Of a stretch of DNA of 64,000 nucleotides, positions 8,807 through 17,475 are shown piece after piece; position 1 is the stretch's first letter, and each line of letters starts with the position of its first letter. Both the position numbers and the translations under genes were made by a program. The stretch spans positions 6,311 through 70,310 of the forward strand of contig CAZVIH010000099.1 in NCBI GenBank assembly GCA_964627755.1, given 5' to 3'. The DNA is from B10-G9 sp964627755 (lineage in GTDB: Bacteria; Chloroflexota; Anaerolineae; Anaerolineales; UBA11858). The notes below the pieces were generated by a model. The model saw only the letters and a list, made by a program, of their open reading frames with translations. It did no database searches and was not told the origin of the DNA.

Positions 8807-9451
8807 TTATTCACCGTAGGGTCGATCGGTTCCCATCAGGATTCGGATACCCGTTGTTATTGTACCCAGAGCTATTCCCAGCAGCAGCCCGCGGGCTCCT
8901 CCCAGGGCCGGGACACGCAAGATCCAATCGCGAATCACGTGAAGGAAGGGAAGCGTTGCCGGGGGAATCGAAAATGAACCCAGCAGGACCAATAGAACAA
9001 CAAAAAAGAATACGATAGAGAACAGGTCCATCCGCTTGCGCAGGATGCTGGTAGCTGCATAAATAAGGCTGACAGCCGTTACTGCAAGCAGACTTGTTTC
9101 AATTGGCAGTTGGATATAGGTGAAGATCCAGCTGATTATCTGAAAATTAGGTTTACCGACCAGGTAGGTCTGGAACATGTCAATAATACCGATAATCAGG
9201 GTGACCAGCAGCGCAATTACTAGAATCAGGCTGTAACCGGAATTTTCGCTATCCGCCCCCAACTTTTTGAAGTGGACAGTAAGCAGATTGATAATGCCGA
9301 CCAGAAGTGCAACCGCTGACAGTACCAGTCCGGTCCTTAGAAGGATAAAACGGATATCCTTAATAGAGGGAATGAAATATCCAGCCAGGACAATAATACC
9401 GATTCCGATGGCAACTGCAGAAGAGACGGGAGATTTAAGATTAATCTTCAC
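8807..9451 (-). CDS. Six-TM membrane protein, unknown function
   Basis: A 214-residue integral membrane protein with about six hydrophobic segments (near 10-28, 35-58, 72-92, 102-135, 143-160 and 183-204). No enzyme or transporter motif is recognised. A Gly/Ala-rich last helix precedes a conserved-looking polar C-terminus (GTDRPYGE). The start overlaps the end of the upstream gene by 4 bp (ATGA type) and the stop is 2 bp from the next start, so it is part of a tightly packed operon with the zinc-ribbon protein and the MutL-like ATPase. Confidence 0.75.
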   Translation of the reverse strand: MKINLKSPVSSAVAIGIGIIVLAGYFIPSIKDIRFILLRTGLVLSAVALLVGIINLLTVHFKKLGADSENSGYSLILVIALLVTLIIGIIDMFQTYLVGKPNFQIISWIFTYIQLPIETSLLAVTAVSLIYAATSILRKRMDLFSIVFFFVVLLVLLGSFSIPPATLPFLHVIRDWILRVPALGGARGLLLGIALGTITTGIRILMGTDRPYGE

Positions 9452-10230
9452 ATTGAACCTGCCAAGATCTTTTCAATGAAAGTATTCATTCCCAGGATAT
9501 TCATTAAAACGCTTGCCAATATAATAAAAATGATGAGCCAACGGACAACATCCTGGGCTGATATGCTTGCTTGGTGCATCCCCCCTGCGCCCAGATAGGC
9601 TCCACCTGCAAATAACTCTTCACCGATCAGGGGATCTGAAGCGCTGGCATAGATGATAGCCTGGGCAGGGAGCTGGGAAGTGCCGGCTATAGTGGAACTG
9701 CTTTGCCTCTCACCAGCAGTTGTGATCCAGGTAACTTCATTACCGAACCATCCGGTGTGGATATTGGCGGAGACATTATCATTACGGATTATGCTCAAGG
9801 TGCCAACGGCGTAAGAAAAAGGCGTGATGCCGATCAGCTCTCCCGATGGGTTTTTGATATTATCGGAAATACTGATTGCTTTTGAGCTACCTTTGATCGT
9901 ATCTTGTGCCAGAATTGAGATAACCGGGTTGCCGGTTGAGGCAACCGGGGGATGATCGCAGATAGAGGATTTTTCTATGACCTGTTTTAAAATTCCCAAT
10001 CCAGCCAGAGCAGCAGCGGATTCGGGACCGGTAATACCCCCTCTGCCCAGAGAAATATGCAGTTGAGTACCATCCTCAACCGCAACGTTGATTTCCTGGT
10101 TGATTTTGTCATAGGCGGGAATTGGGCGGATATTCTTGGTTTTCTGGTCCTTATTAATGAACGAAAAAAAGGCCATCAAACCGACAAAAAGTACAACAAC
10201 CACTATTCCCGTGAAGCCAGTAGCAGACAC
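9448..10230 (-). CDS. Membrane-anchored protein with N- and C-terminal TM segments
   Basis: A 260-residue protein with one TM segment at the N-terminus (about 7-24) and another near the C-terminus (about 228-248). The loop between them is soluble alpha/beta-like sequence with small-residue-rich segments (SLGRGGITGPESAAALAGLG and AGGAYLGAGGMHQAS). From memory it resembles an uncharacterised Chloroflexota family (possibly DUF6754), but I cannot verify this. It is 15 bp downstream of the 84-codon first gene and overlaps the next gene by 4 bp. The function is unknown. Confidence 0.72.
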   Translation of the reverse strand: MSATGFTGIVVVVLFVGLMAFFSFINKDQKTKNIRPIPAYDKINQEINVAVEDGTQLHISLGRGGITGPESAAALAGLGILKQVIEKSSICDHPPVASTGNPVISILAQDTIKGSSKAISISDNIKNPSGELIGITPFSYAVGTLSIIRNDNVSANIHTGWFGNEVTWITTAGERQSSSTIAGTSQLPAQAIIYASASDPLIGEELFAGGAYLGAGGMHQASISAQDVVRWLIIFIILASVLMNILGMNTFIEKILAGSM

Positions 10231-10245
10231 AGATATTTCCTCCAG

Positions 10246-10500
10246 CTAGGTTGTTGGTTCGTAATTTCTGAGCGCCTCAATAAATAAATCCGTTTCGGAT
10301 GGGTCTTCTAAAATCTTGGCAAAATCCTGAGATTGGTCTTTAGAGATGAAAGTGGACAAAATTGGTTGGCTGAGATAGACCAGCTGGGCGCCAAGCAGAT
10401 TCAATGGACCCAGAGCTTCCAAGAAGGTTGCGGCGAGGTTCTGGAGCCGTAATTTATACAGCGATTCAATCCATTTTTCCCTGTTTTCTTGTATTTTCAT
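10246..10500 (-). CDS. Small helical protein, first gene of the MutL-like operon
   Basis: An 84-residue, probably all-helical soluble protein with no recognised family. It is the first gene of the 10500-2101 minus-strand operon and is separated from the next gene by 15 bp. The ATG at 10500 has no clear Shine-Dalgarno sequence; the likely promoter -10 lies only about 12 bp upstream, so the transcript may be nearly leaderless. The reading frame is supported by gene order and amino-acid composition rather than by homology. Confidence 0.6.
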   Translation of the reverse strand: MKIQENREKWIESLYKLRLQNLAATFLEALGPLNLLGAQLVYLSQPILSTFISKDQSQDFAKILEDPSETDLFIEALRNYEPTT

Positions 10501-10511
10501 AACTCAGAATT

Positions 10512-10520
10512 AGTATAGCA
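10512..10520 (-). promoter_or_regulatory. Candidate extended -10 promoter for the MutL-like operon
   Basis: On the minus strand TGC-TATACT forms an extended -10 element about 12 bp before the first start codon of the operon. No good -35 hexamer is seen at the usual spacing. If it is used, the transcript has a leader of only a few nucleotides. Confidence 0.4.
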
Positions 10521-10603
10521 TAGTTTCATTATTCAAGCGTATGGCCCTCAGAAAAGAGGATATGACTTATGATATCTTTGAGGGATTATTTCTCATACTG
10601 TAC

Positions 10604-10642
10604 TTGGTCGATACAATGCCATAATCTATAATACAATATTGT
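10604..10642 (+). promoter_or_regulatory. Promoter of fumarase alpha gene with overlapping palindrome
   Basis: TTGGTC (10604-10609), a 17-bp spacer and TATAAT (10627-10632) make a good sigma-70-type promoter. Directly after the -10 is a perfect 10-bp palindrome, ACAATATTGT (10633-10642), placed where a repressor would block initiation. Confidence 0.6.
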
Positions 10643-10670
10643 GTATCACAATCATGGGTAGGAGGGTGTT

Positions 10671-11546
10671 ATGCAGCCTGATTTAACTGAACAGATCCTT
10701 GAATTGGTACGTTTGACAGCTACGGATTTACCACCGGATGTTGAAAAAACCCTCCAAAGGTCTCGAGACCAAGAAGATGAAGGTTCCGCTGCCCGGGGAG
10801 CCTTGAATACAATTTTGGAAAATGTAAAAATGGCTCGGGAAAATTCTACTCCTATCTGCCAGGACACGGGAACTCCCCTGTTCTTTGTGAATTATCCGGA
10901 AGGTTGGAGTACCAGGAAATTAACCCGGCAGATCCAGGAGGCAGTGATCCAGGCCACAAAGAAGTCATACCTAAGGCCTAATTCTGTTAATACCCTGACC
11001 GGTAAAAATACCGGTGATAACAGCGGTGATGAACACTACCCCTCGATCCATTTTGAGGAAACAGAAGATGATCGGTTAGTGATCGATCTGATCCTGAAAG
11101 GCGGGGGTTGTGAAAACGTCAGCACACAATATAAACTGCCGGATTCTTCCCTCTCTGCTGGCAGGGATCTGGATGGTGTGCGGAAAGTCTCCCTGGACGC
11201 TGTGGTCAAAGCCCAAGGGAAAGGTTGCTCTCCCGGGATTCTGGGAATTGCCATCGGCGGTGACCGTGGTTCATCTTATATTGCCTCAAAGGAAGTGTTA
11301 AAGAGGCAGCTGGATGATATAAATCCGGATCTTGCTCTAGCTGAGATGGAAGAACGCATTACAGATCAGGCGAACCAACTGGATATCGGCCCTATGGGTT
11401 TTCATGGCAAAACCACTGTGCTGGGGACAAAAATCAAGAACTTGCACCGTCTCCCGGCTAGTTATTTTGTATCGATCTCTTATATGTGCTGGGCATACAG
11501 GCGCAGGAAAATGATTTTCGAAAACGAGACTGCCAGTTATCAATAA
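10671..11546 (+). CDS. Class I fumarate/tartrate dehydratase, alpha subunit
   Basis: A 291-residue alpha (N-terminal) part of an iron-sulfur hydro-lyase that interconverts fumarate and malate, or a related dicarboxylate. The three cysteines expected to ligate the 4Fe-4S cluster are visible: C63 in CQDTGTP, C186 in GKGCSPG and C273 near the C-terminus before a YRRR segment. GIAIGGDRGSS is also typical. RBS AGGAGG precedes the ATG. In two-subunit enzymes the beta subunit gene normally follows, but here the next gene is an MFS transporter, so the partner must be encoded elsewhere if the enzyme is active. Whether the substrate is fumarate or tartrate cannot be decided from this subunit alone. Confidence 0.88.
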   Translation: MQPDLTEQILELVRLTATDLPPDVEKTLQRSRDQEDEGSAARGALNTILENVKMARENSTPICQDTGTPLFFVNYPEGWSTRKLTRQIQEAVIQATKKSYLRPNSVNTLTGKNTGDNSGDEHYPSIHFEETEDDRLVIDLILKGGGCENVSTQYKLPDSSLSAGRDLDGVRKVSLDAVVKAQGKGCSPGILGIAIGGDRGSSYIASKEVLKRQLDDINPDLALAEMEERITDQANQLDIGPMGFHGKTTVLGTKIKNLHRLPASYFVSISYMCWAYRRRKMIFENETASYQ

Positions 11547-11616
11547 CGAAAATCGATCACACGATTAATAACCAATCAGAAAATCAATCTCGATTAGGTT
11601 CATTAGATATTTGAGA

Positions 11617-11643
11617 GGGCGACTCAGCCAGTCGCCCCTTTTT
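11617..11643 (+). terminator. Intrinsic terminator after fumarase alpha gene
   Basis: An 8-bp GC-rich stem (GGGCGACT with AGTCGCCC) and 5-nt loop is followed by CTTTTT. It lies 70 bp past the stop codon. Confidence 0.8.
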
Positions 11644-11788
11644 ATCTGTATAGGGACGAGCTCCCCCTAAGGGACTTCGCCCCTGTTTTTCCATACCTTC
11701 TGATAATAAGATAATAGTGCCGTATCCGCATAGGACCAGGCGGGTTGATTCAAAATATACGGTTATTGTCAATTTTCTAGGAGATTCG

Positions 11789-13150
11789 ATGTTTCTTTCA
11801 TCTGATCAAGAACTGTCTACATCCCGCAAACGCTGGCTTTGGTACCTGTATGATGTGGGAAATTCAGCTTATGCGGCGGTTGTGATCCTGGCGATCTATG
11901 CGGCTTATTTCAAGGGGCACGTGGTTGGCGGCGCGGAAGGCTCGCGGTTGTGGGGTATCTCTGTAGGCATCGCTATGCTGGTAGTAGCATTGATTTCACC
12001 TGTTCTGGGTGTGATTGCAGATCACACCGGTCAAAAGAAACGTTTATTGACATACTTTACGATCTTGTCTGTGGCATCTACAGCCTCGTTGTATTTTGTG
12101 CAGAAGGGAGATGTCCTGCTTGGGATGGTTCTTTTCATCCTGGCAGAAATTGGTTACAGGGGCGGTCAAGTATTTTATAACTCCCTGCTGCCGGAAGTAG
12201 CCGAACAAGATGAAATCGGACGGGTATCAGGCAATGGCTGGGCGATTGGATTAATTGGCGGTATTGTCTGTTTGCTGCTTGTCCTGGCCCTGGTGACGGT
12301 ATACGAGGGCACCTGGATCGTTCGCTTTTCCCTGGTCATAACAGCAGTTTATTTTGCTGTCTTTGCTGCACCATTATTCATTTGGTTCCGAGAAAAAGGG
12401 GAGAACAGAAAATTGTTAACAGGAGAGAATATATTTTCAGTTGCATCCCAGCGGCTTCGAAAATCCTTCCAGAGTGTTAGAGAGCACAGGGAATTTGTGA
12501 AGTATATCATTGCCTTCCTGATTTATAACGATGGGATTCTGATGGCAATCAATTTTGCTGCCATATTCGGGGCAGTGATGTTCGGGCTTGATCAACAGCA
12601 AATCATTCTGTTTATGATCTTGATCCAGTTCACCAGCGTGATCGGGGCTTATATCTCGGGATGGATCGCGGACAAGAGAAGCGGAAAGATAGCCCTGATC
12701 ATATTCTTGGTGATGATGATAGGATCTGTTGTGGGGTTATTTGTTGTTGAATCAGCGGCTGGATTTTATGTTATAGGGGGAGTCGCCGGCCTGGCCTTAT
12801 CTTCGGTCCAGGCGGTCAGCCGGGCTATGGTTGGCGCCTTGGCGCCTCCCGGTCGCAGTGCAGAGTTCTATGGGTTTTTTGCAGTTGCTGGCAGGACCTC
12901 TTCTTTCATTGGTCCCACGATCTATGGTTTTGTTGCCGCAGAAGCAGCTATCTTCTTTGAAGCTCAGGGCGAGGGGGCTTCATTCCTGTGGTTTAGGCTG
13001 CTGGAAGGTGGAGCGCCCCTTGCAGAACAGCTGGGACAGCGAGTGGCGATCCTGCCGGTGATCCTGTTCCTGATTGTGGGTACGGTTTTGCTGCTTGGAG
13101 TCAATGAAAAGAAAGCCAGAGAACTGGTCAGCGAAACTGTGTCCGCCTAG
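11789..13150 (+). CDS. MFS transporter, Atg22/UMF1-like
   Basis: A 453-residue inner-membrane transporter with about 12 TM segments. The opening YLYDVGNSAYAAVVILAIYA is characteristic of the Atg22-like (UMF1) branch of the major facilitator superfamily, whose yeast member exports amino acids from the vacuole. The open frame extends 24 codons further upstream, but the ATG at 11789 has a good RBS (TAGGAGA, 4-5 bp before) and gives the expected short cytoplasmic N-terminus. The gene converges on kynureninase with only 7 bp between stops. The substrate is unknown. Confidence 0.85.
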   Translation: MFLSSDQELSTSRKRWLWYLYDVGNSAYAAVVILAIYAAYFKGHVVGGAEGSRLWGISVGIAMLVVALISPVLGVIADHTGQKKRLLTYFTILSVASTASLYFVQKGDVLLGMVLFILAEIGYRGGQVFYNSLLPEVAEQDEIGRVSGNGWAIGLIGGIVCLLLVLALVTVYEGTWIVRFSLVITAVYFAVFAAPLFIWFREKGENRKLLTGENIFSVASQRLRKSFQSVREHREFVKYIIAFLIYNDGILMAINFAAIFGAVMFGLDQQQIILFMILIQFTSVIGAYISGWIADKRSGKIALIIFLVMMIGSVVGLFVVESAAGFYVIGGVAGLALSSVQAVSRAMVGALAPPGRSAEFYGFFAVAGRTSSFIGPTIYGFVAAEAAIFFEAQGEGASFLWFRLLEGGAPLAEQLGQRVAILPVILFLIVGTVLLLGVNEKKARELVSETVSA

Positions 13151-13157
13151 TATTTCA

Positions 13158-14444
13158 TCAGGTAACTTTCAGTTGTTTCTTGGAGTAATTCTGATAAATC
13201 CCTTCATCAACGATGGTTTTTAGGCGTATAAGGGCTCGCTGAATATCCCTGAAACTGGTATACAGGGGTGCAATACCCAGGCGGATGTTATTGGGAGCAC
13301 GGAAATCAGGGATGATCTTCAGGTGAGTATCACCCGGTTGGGGATCAATTAACGCCCGGCAGATCCGGTATGCTTCCGGGTGCCTAAGTGAAACATGGGA
13401 ACCTCGTGTGGAAGCGTCTAAGGGAGATCCCACTTCAAATCCCAACGGAATTAATAATTGCTGTGCCAGGTAGATCAAATAGTCGGTTTGTGCAATGCTC
13501 TTTTCCCGAAGCTGGTCGATACCTGCCTCGAGCAGGATTTCCAGGGCAGGTTCAATGCCGGCCATTGAGAGAATATGCGGTGTGCTGATCTGGTAGCGCG
13601 AGATACCATCAGCTGGAGAGAAGTCCAAGTTAAAGGCAAAGGGAGCCTGGTCGGCAAACCAGCCCCAGATGGGTGGTAATAGTTCATTTTGTAAGTCTTT
13701 CCGGACATACAAAAAAGCTGGAGATCCGGGACCACCATTAAGATATTTATAGGTACAGCCAACGGCCAGATCCACATCCCATTTGTTCAACTCAAGAGGA
13801 ACTGCGCCAACAGAGTGGCTGAGATCCCACATTGTCAGGGCTCCTTTTTGATGAGCCAGTTCGGTGACCTGCTGGATGTTGTACATGAAGGCACTTTTAA
13901 ATGCGACCTGGGTGAGAGCGACCAATGCAGTATTATCAGTGATGGATCTTTTGATGTTTTCATCAGAAATGGAAATAGAATCCTCTGAGTGGATCAGGTC
14001 CAGTTGATGCCCCGCATTCAGGAAGTCGATCACGCCCTGGAAAATATATAGGTCCGTGGGGAAGTTGAACTCATCACTGACCAGGACCTTCTTTCCAACC
14101 TTATACCTCAGAGCGGCAGCCGTCAGTTTAAAGAGGTTAACCGAGGTTGTATCACAAACCACCACTTCGTCATCCCGGGCACCGATCAAGTGGGCGATCC
14201 TGGATCCCAGCCGGGTTGGCATTTCAAACCAGCCATTATTCCAGCCTTCTATCAGCCCTTTTCCCCATTGTTCTTCCACGAGATCCTGGAGATGGGGAAT
14301 CGTAGCTTTTGGCAACCTTCCCAGGGAATTGCCGTCCAGGTAGATCAGGTCGGGATCAGCAATAATAAATCGTTCCCGGAAACTTGCCAGTGGATCCTGG
14401 TTATCAAGCTGGGAGGCATAGTTTTCTTCAGTATTTTTTTTCAT
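13158..14444 (-). CDS. kynU: Kynureninase
   Basis: A PLP-dependent hydrolase that cleaves L-kynurenine to anthranilate and alanine in tryptophan breakdown. The 428-residue product shows family landmarks: YLDGNSLGRLPK near the N-terminus, the segment EGWNNGWFEMPTRLG, and the PLP-lysine region GCTYKYLNGGPGSPAF. The open frame extends to 14519, but the ATG at 14444 gives the expected N-terminus (MKKNTEENYA) with an AGGG about 10 bp upstream, so I chose it. No other kynurenine-pathway gene is adjacent; the downstream minus-strand neighbours are transcribed separately. Confidence 0.92.
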   Translation of the reverse strand: MKKNTEENYASQLDNQDPLASFRERFIIADPDLIYLDGNSLGRLPKATIPHLQDLVEEQWGKGLIEGWNNGWFEMPTRLGSRIAHLIGARDDEVVVCDTTSVNLFKLTAAALRYKVGKKVLVSDEFNFPTDLYIFQGVIDFLNAGHQLDLIHSEDSISISDENIKRSITDNTALVALTQVAFKSAFMYNIQQVTELAHQKGALTMWDLSHSVGAVPLELNKWDVDLAVGCTYKYLNGGPGSPAFLYVRKDLQNELLPPIWGWFADQAPFAFNLDFSPADGISRYQISTPHILSMAGIEPALEILLEAGIDQLREKSIAQTDYLIYLAQQLLIPLGFEVGSPLDASTRGSHVSLRHPEAYRICRALIDPQPGDTHLKIIPDFRAPNNIRLGIAPLYTSFRDIQRALIRLKTIVDEGIYQNYSKKQLKVT

Positions 14445-14574
14445 GGATGATACCCTCTTGTAAAAATTATTGTGGTTACCAATTTGCGGTGGATTGTTAG
14501 TAAAACCATTACACAGCAAGCAGTGTGAAATCCTGATCAGCCTTCAGGAAGCTTGGAGGGATAGCCGGGTTTCT

Positions 14575-15288
14575 TCAATCTGCGAAATGTGAATATCGAC
14601 CTTGTTCCAGCCGCTGTATTCCTTCCTGTAATAAATCTTCTGGAATGACTTTGAAGGTCTCACCAATATTCGGGTCTTGAGGTATGTGGGGAGCACTTCC
14701 ATTTTTTATAAAGGTTACTGCTTCAGCCATTAATTCACCTGACAGAATGGCAATGCGAGCATTAATACTTTCATAAGTATCATGGTGGTAGACAGGAAGT
14801 TCCCTTGACACAATAATGTCACCGACATCGATTCCCGGGGCTACAAAGTGAGCGGTAGCGCCTTGTGGCATATCTTTATATAAAGCCCATCCTACCGATG
14901 CTGAACCGCGTAACCAGGGAAGCAAACCCGGATGTGAATTGACCGTGGATTTCCCGGGAATTTCAAGGATTTTTGGTTTGATGATGCGCGTTCCACCCAA
15001 GACAAGGATGTCAGGTTTATCGGCTGTGAGTAAATCTCGGCAGGTATCGTCATTATGATTTGATACACAATATACTGGGATCTTCCTGCCAGAGACCAGC
15101 TGCGTTAGACGGGGAGGCACTGGCTGACCTGCCATCCGGGTCAGGAATTTTTCGCGCTCTTCATCACCTATATCTGACACTTCCTGGATAATAACGCTGG
15201 GTACAAGATCTTTTTCCAGCAGGATCCGCAGCATCTCCCGTCCATAAGGATGTTCTTCTAATACAAGGAAAGCAAAACGAAAAGACAT
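14575..15288 (-). CDS. Formyltransferase-family protein
   Basis: A 237-residue cytoplasmic protein with the formyl-transferase fold of methionyl-tRNA and phosphoribosylglycinamide formyltransferases. Visible motifs are VNSHPGLLPWLRG (catalytic His region) and the later APGIDVGDII containing the catalytic-type Asp. It is shorter than methionyl-tRNA formyltransferase and lacks its C-terminal domain, so a sugar- or amine-specific N10-formyl-THF transferase is more likely. It stands alone between kynU and the SGNH hydrolase. The substrate is unknown. Confidence 0.8.
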   Translation of the reverse strand: MSFRFAFLVLEEHPYGREMLRILLEKDLVPSVIIQEVSDIGDEEREKFLTRMAGQPVPPRLTQLVSGRKIPVYCVSNHNDDTCRDLLTADKPDILVLGGTRIIKPKILEIPGKSTVNSHPGLLPWLRGSASVGWALYKDMPQGATAHFVAPGIDVGDIIVSRELPVYHHDTYESINARIAILSGELMAEAVTFIKNGSAPHIPQDPNIGETFKVIPEDLLQEGIQRLEQGRYSHFAD

Positions 15289-15362
15289 AATGGTATACCT
15301 TTATCTTGACAAGAAAAATCAGTTCTAAACAATCAGATTATACTCCGTAATATATACAGCGT

Positions 15363-16016
15363 TTATTTGCCGGAGAGGTTTCGATTGGAGTTCCCCTTAA
15401 CAGGACGAAATATAGCTAGAGCAGCAGGTTGAATGAGACCGATCCAGTTCCAGTACATTTCCCAGGTGGGGTGCAGGCCGTCATCCGCTAACAACTCGGG
15501 GTGCTGTCCGGCGAACCGTGAGCTGGAGGTGAGATCAATATATTTCACTCCCCGGGAGCGGGCAGCTGCCAGGTTAATAGCGTTATATTGATTAAGCTCT
15601 TCCTGCACCTGACTGCGGTCAAATTCCTCTGCATGTGGGGTAACACTCCAGTCCGGGATAGACAGAACCAGGACACCCTCCGCACCTTTTCGAGCGAATC
15701 TGATGCTTTGGTTTAGCAGATCCCTGAAATTTTCCGCATAGACTGACGGGACAATTCTCTCGTACTGATCATTGACTCCGATCTGAAGACTGACAAGGTC
15801 AAATGAACCATGGGGGGGGTTAGCATTGAGAGCTTCGATCAAGTTCAGGCTGGTCCATCCGGGCTGGGCGATTATTACGGGGTCTTTGATCTTAATGTCC
15901 TTCTGTCGGAGCTGGCTAGCCAATTGATAAGGCCAGCTGTCTTCCAGAGGGAGACCGCTGGCAATAGTATAAGAGTCACCCAGGGCGAGCATCTGAAAAG
16001 ATTTGGAAGCCATCAT
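15363..16016 (-). CDS. SGNH/GDSL-family hydrolase
   Basis: A 217-residue esterase/lipase of the SGNH superfamily. Block I is ALGDSYTIASG (catalytic Ser), the block III Asn is in LQIGVNDQYE, and block V is DDGLHPTWEMY with the Asp/His pair. No signal peptide is evident, so the enzyme is probably cytoplasmic. Two adjacent Met codons make the start 16016 or 16013. It lies 15 bp downstream of tyrS on the same strand and is probably co-transcribed with it, though the two functions have no obvious link. Confidence 0.85.
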   Translation of the reverse strand: MMASKSFQMLALGDSYTIASGLPLEDSWPYQLASQLRQKDIKIKDPVIIAQPGWTSLNLIEALNANPPHGSFDLVSLQIGVNDQYERIVPSVYAENFRDLLNQSIRFARKGAEGVLVLSIPDWSVTPHAEEFDRSQVQEELNQYNAINLAAARSRGVKYIDLTSSSRFAGQHPELLADDGLHPTWEMYWNWIGLIQPAALAIFRPVKGNSNRNLSGK

Positions 16017-16031
16017 AAATTTGGCTGTAAT

Positions 16032-17258
16032 TTAGATAATCCTGATAAAATGCCTTTTTCCTACCTGCAAAACTCCCATGCCGGGGAATTCGGCGTGAGG
16101 GTCATCCAGCTTCTGGTCATCCAGCCGCACCGCGCCTTGCTGGATCATGCGCCTGGCCTGGCTGCGGCTTTCAACCAGGTTGGCCCCTTCGAGGACGTCA
16201 AGAACTGACTGGCCTTTTTTTAGCTTGAATTCATCCATCTCTTCTGGCTGGCCTTGTTCCTGGAATACCCGTACGAACTCATCCTCCGCTTTTTTTGCTT
16301 CTCCCTGTCCGTGATAAATGGTGACTATTTCCCGGGCCAGCTTCATCTTTGCATCTTTGGGATGGATCTTCCCGCTGCTGAACTCTGCTTCAAAATTTTC
16401 AATCTCGTCCGGCGTCCAACGAGTGACTAGACGGCAGAAGATGCCCATGGCCTTATCGGGGATGCTCATCATTTTTCCGTACATATCTTTTGGATCGCCG
16501 GCAATGGGGATGTCGTTACCCAGGGATTTGCTCATCCGGATTTCGCCATCTGTGCCTGGCAAGATTGACATGGTGATGCCGATATTGGGTTTTTTGCCAA
16601 GGGCAGACATCAGTTTCCTGGCAGCGGTAACAATGTTAAAGAGCTGGTCGGTTCCACCCACCTGGACATCTGCATCCAGCATGTAGGCGTCATATCCTTG
16701 CATCCAGGCATAAAAGAATTCGTGCAGGTAAATGGGATCATTATTGTTGTACCTTTTGGAAAAATTTTCACGAGTAAGGAACTGCTGGACGGTGAAGTTG
16801 GCGCTGATGCGGATCACATCTTCAAATGTCAGCTTGGAAAGCCACTCGGCGTTATGTTTGATGATGGTTTTGTCGCGATCGAGGATCTTAAAAGCTTGTT
16901 CCGCATAGGTGTTGGCATTTTTAGACACCTTTTCTGGGCTCAATCTCGGTCGTAATTTATCCTTATCAGATGGGTCTCCAACGAGAGTTGTGAAATCACC
17001 GATCAGGAAGGTCACTTCGTGGCCCAGCTCCTGGAATTGGCTCAATTTGCGCATGGTAACAGTGTGGCCCAGATGCAGATCGGGCGCGGTAGGATCATAG
17101 CCGCAGTAGACTTTCAGGGGGCGTTTTTCTTTTTGCGCTTCCAGCAGGCGTTCTTTGAGTTCGCCCGCCATAGCCTGTTTCATCTGCTCATCGCCGTAAT
17201 CGGCTCCCTGCATCAGGTAAGCCACTTGTTCATCTATGGACATCTCTCTCTTAGTCAT
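16032..17258 (-). CDS. tyrS: Tyrosyl-tRNA synthetase
   Basis: A class I aminoacyl-tRNA synthetase that charges tRNA-Tyr. The 408-residue product contains the HIGH-type motif HLGH (in YDPTAPDLHLGHTVTM), the KMSKS-type motif RMSKS (in EIRMSKSLGND), the tyrosine pocket region around YDAYMLDADVQVGGTDQ, and a C-terminal S4 RNA-binding domain (QSVLDVLEGANLVESRSQAR). This layout matches the TyrZ-like subgroup. The RBS GGGAG precedes the ATG. The leader (17259-17360) contains two hairpins that could attenuate expression, but no T-box consensus. Confidence 0.95.
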   Translation of the reverse strand: MTKREMSIDEQVAYLMQGADYGDEQMKQAMAGELKERLLEAQKEKRPLKVYCGYDPTAPDLHLGHTVTMRKLSQFQELGHEVTFLIGDFTTLVGDPSDKDKLRPRLSPEKVSKNANTYAEQAFKILDRDKTIIKHNAEWLSKLTFEDVIRISANFTVQQFLTRENFSKRYNNNDPIYLHEFFYAWMQGYDAYMLDADVQVGGTDQLFNIVTAARKLMSALGKKPNIGITMSILPGTDGEIRMSKSLGNDIPIAGDPKDMYGKMMSIPDKAMGIFCRLVTRWTPDEIENFEAEFSSGKIHPKDAKMKLAREIVTIYHGQGEAKKAEDEFVRVFQEQGQPEEMDEFKLKKGQSVLDVLEGANLVESRSQARRMIQQGAVRLDDQKLDDPHAEFPGMGVLQVGKRHFIRII

Positions 17259-17294
17259 CTGCTTCTCCCAAATCTTGACTGGTGTTTACATAAT

Positions 17295-17359
17295 AACACG
17301 CCCCCGATTGGGAGGGCGTGTTGAGAAGCACTGATCTGGCGGTCCGGGTCAGCGCTTCT
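17295..17359 (-). promoter_or_regulatory. Tandem hairpins in tyrS leader, possible attenuator
   Basis: On the minus strand an imperfect 13-bp stem (17347-17359 with 17324-17336) is followed by a perfect 9-bp GC-rich stem (17314-17322 with 17295-17303) and then TTATTATG. The second resembles an intrinsic terminator only about 35 bp before the tyrS start codon. It may be read-through control or simply a terminator for an upstream transcript. Confidence 0.4.
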
Positions 17360-17423
17360 AATCTCGGTAATAATACAGGTCCTGAGCGGAGATACTTTTC
17401 AGGGTCATGGAGATATTATAACT

Positions 17424-17462
17424 TAAAAACAGGATGCGGGTTCCTTCAAGGAACACGCATCC
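17424..17462 (-). terminator. Intrinsic terminator of ileS
   Basis: Reading the minus strand, GGATGCG-TGTTCC and GGAACCCGCATCC form a long stem followed by TTTTT (plus-strand AAAAA at 17425-17429). It starts about 15 bp after the ileS stop. Confidence 0.8.
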
Positions 17463-17475
17463 TTAAGTGTTGTTA

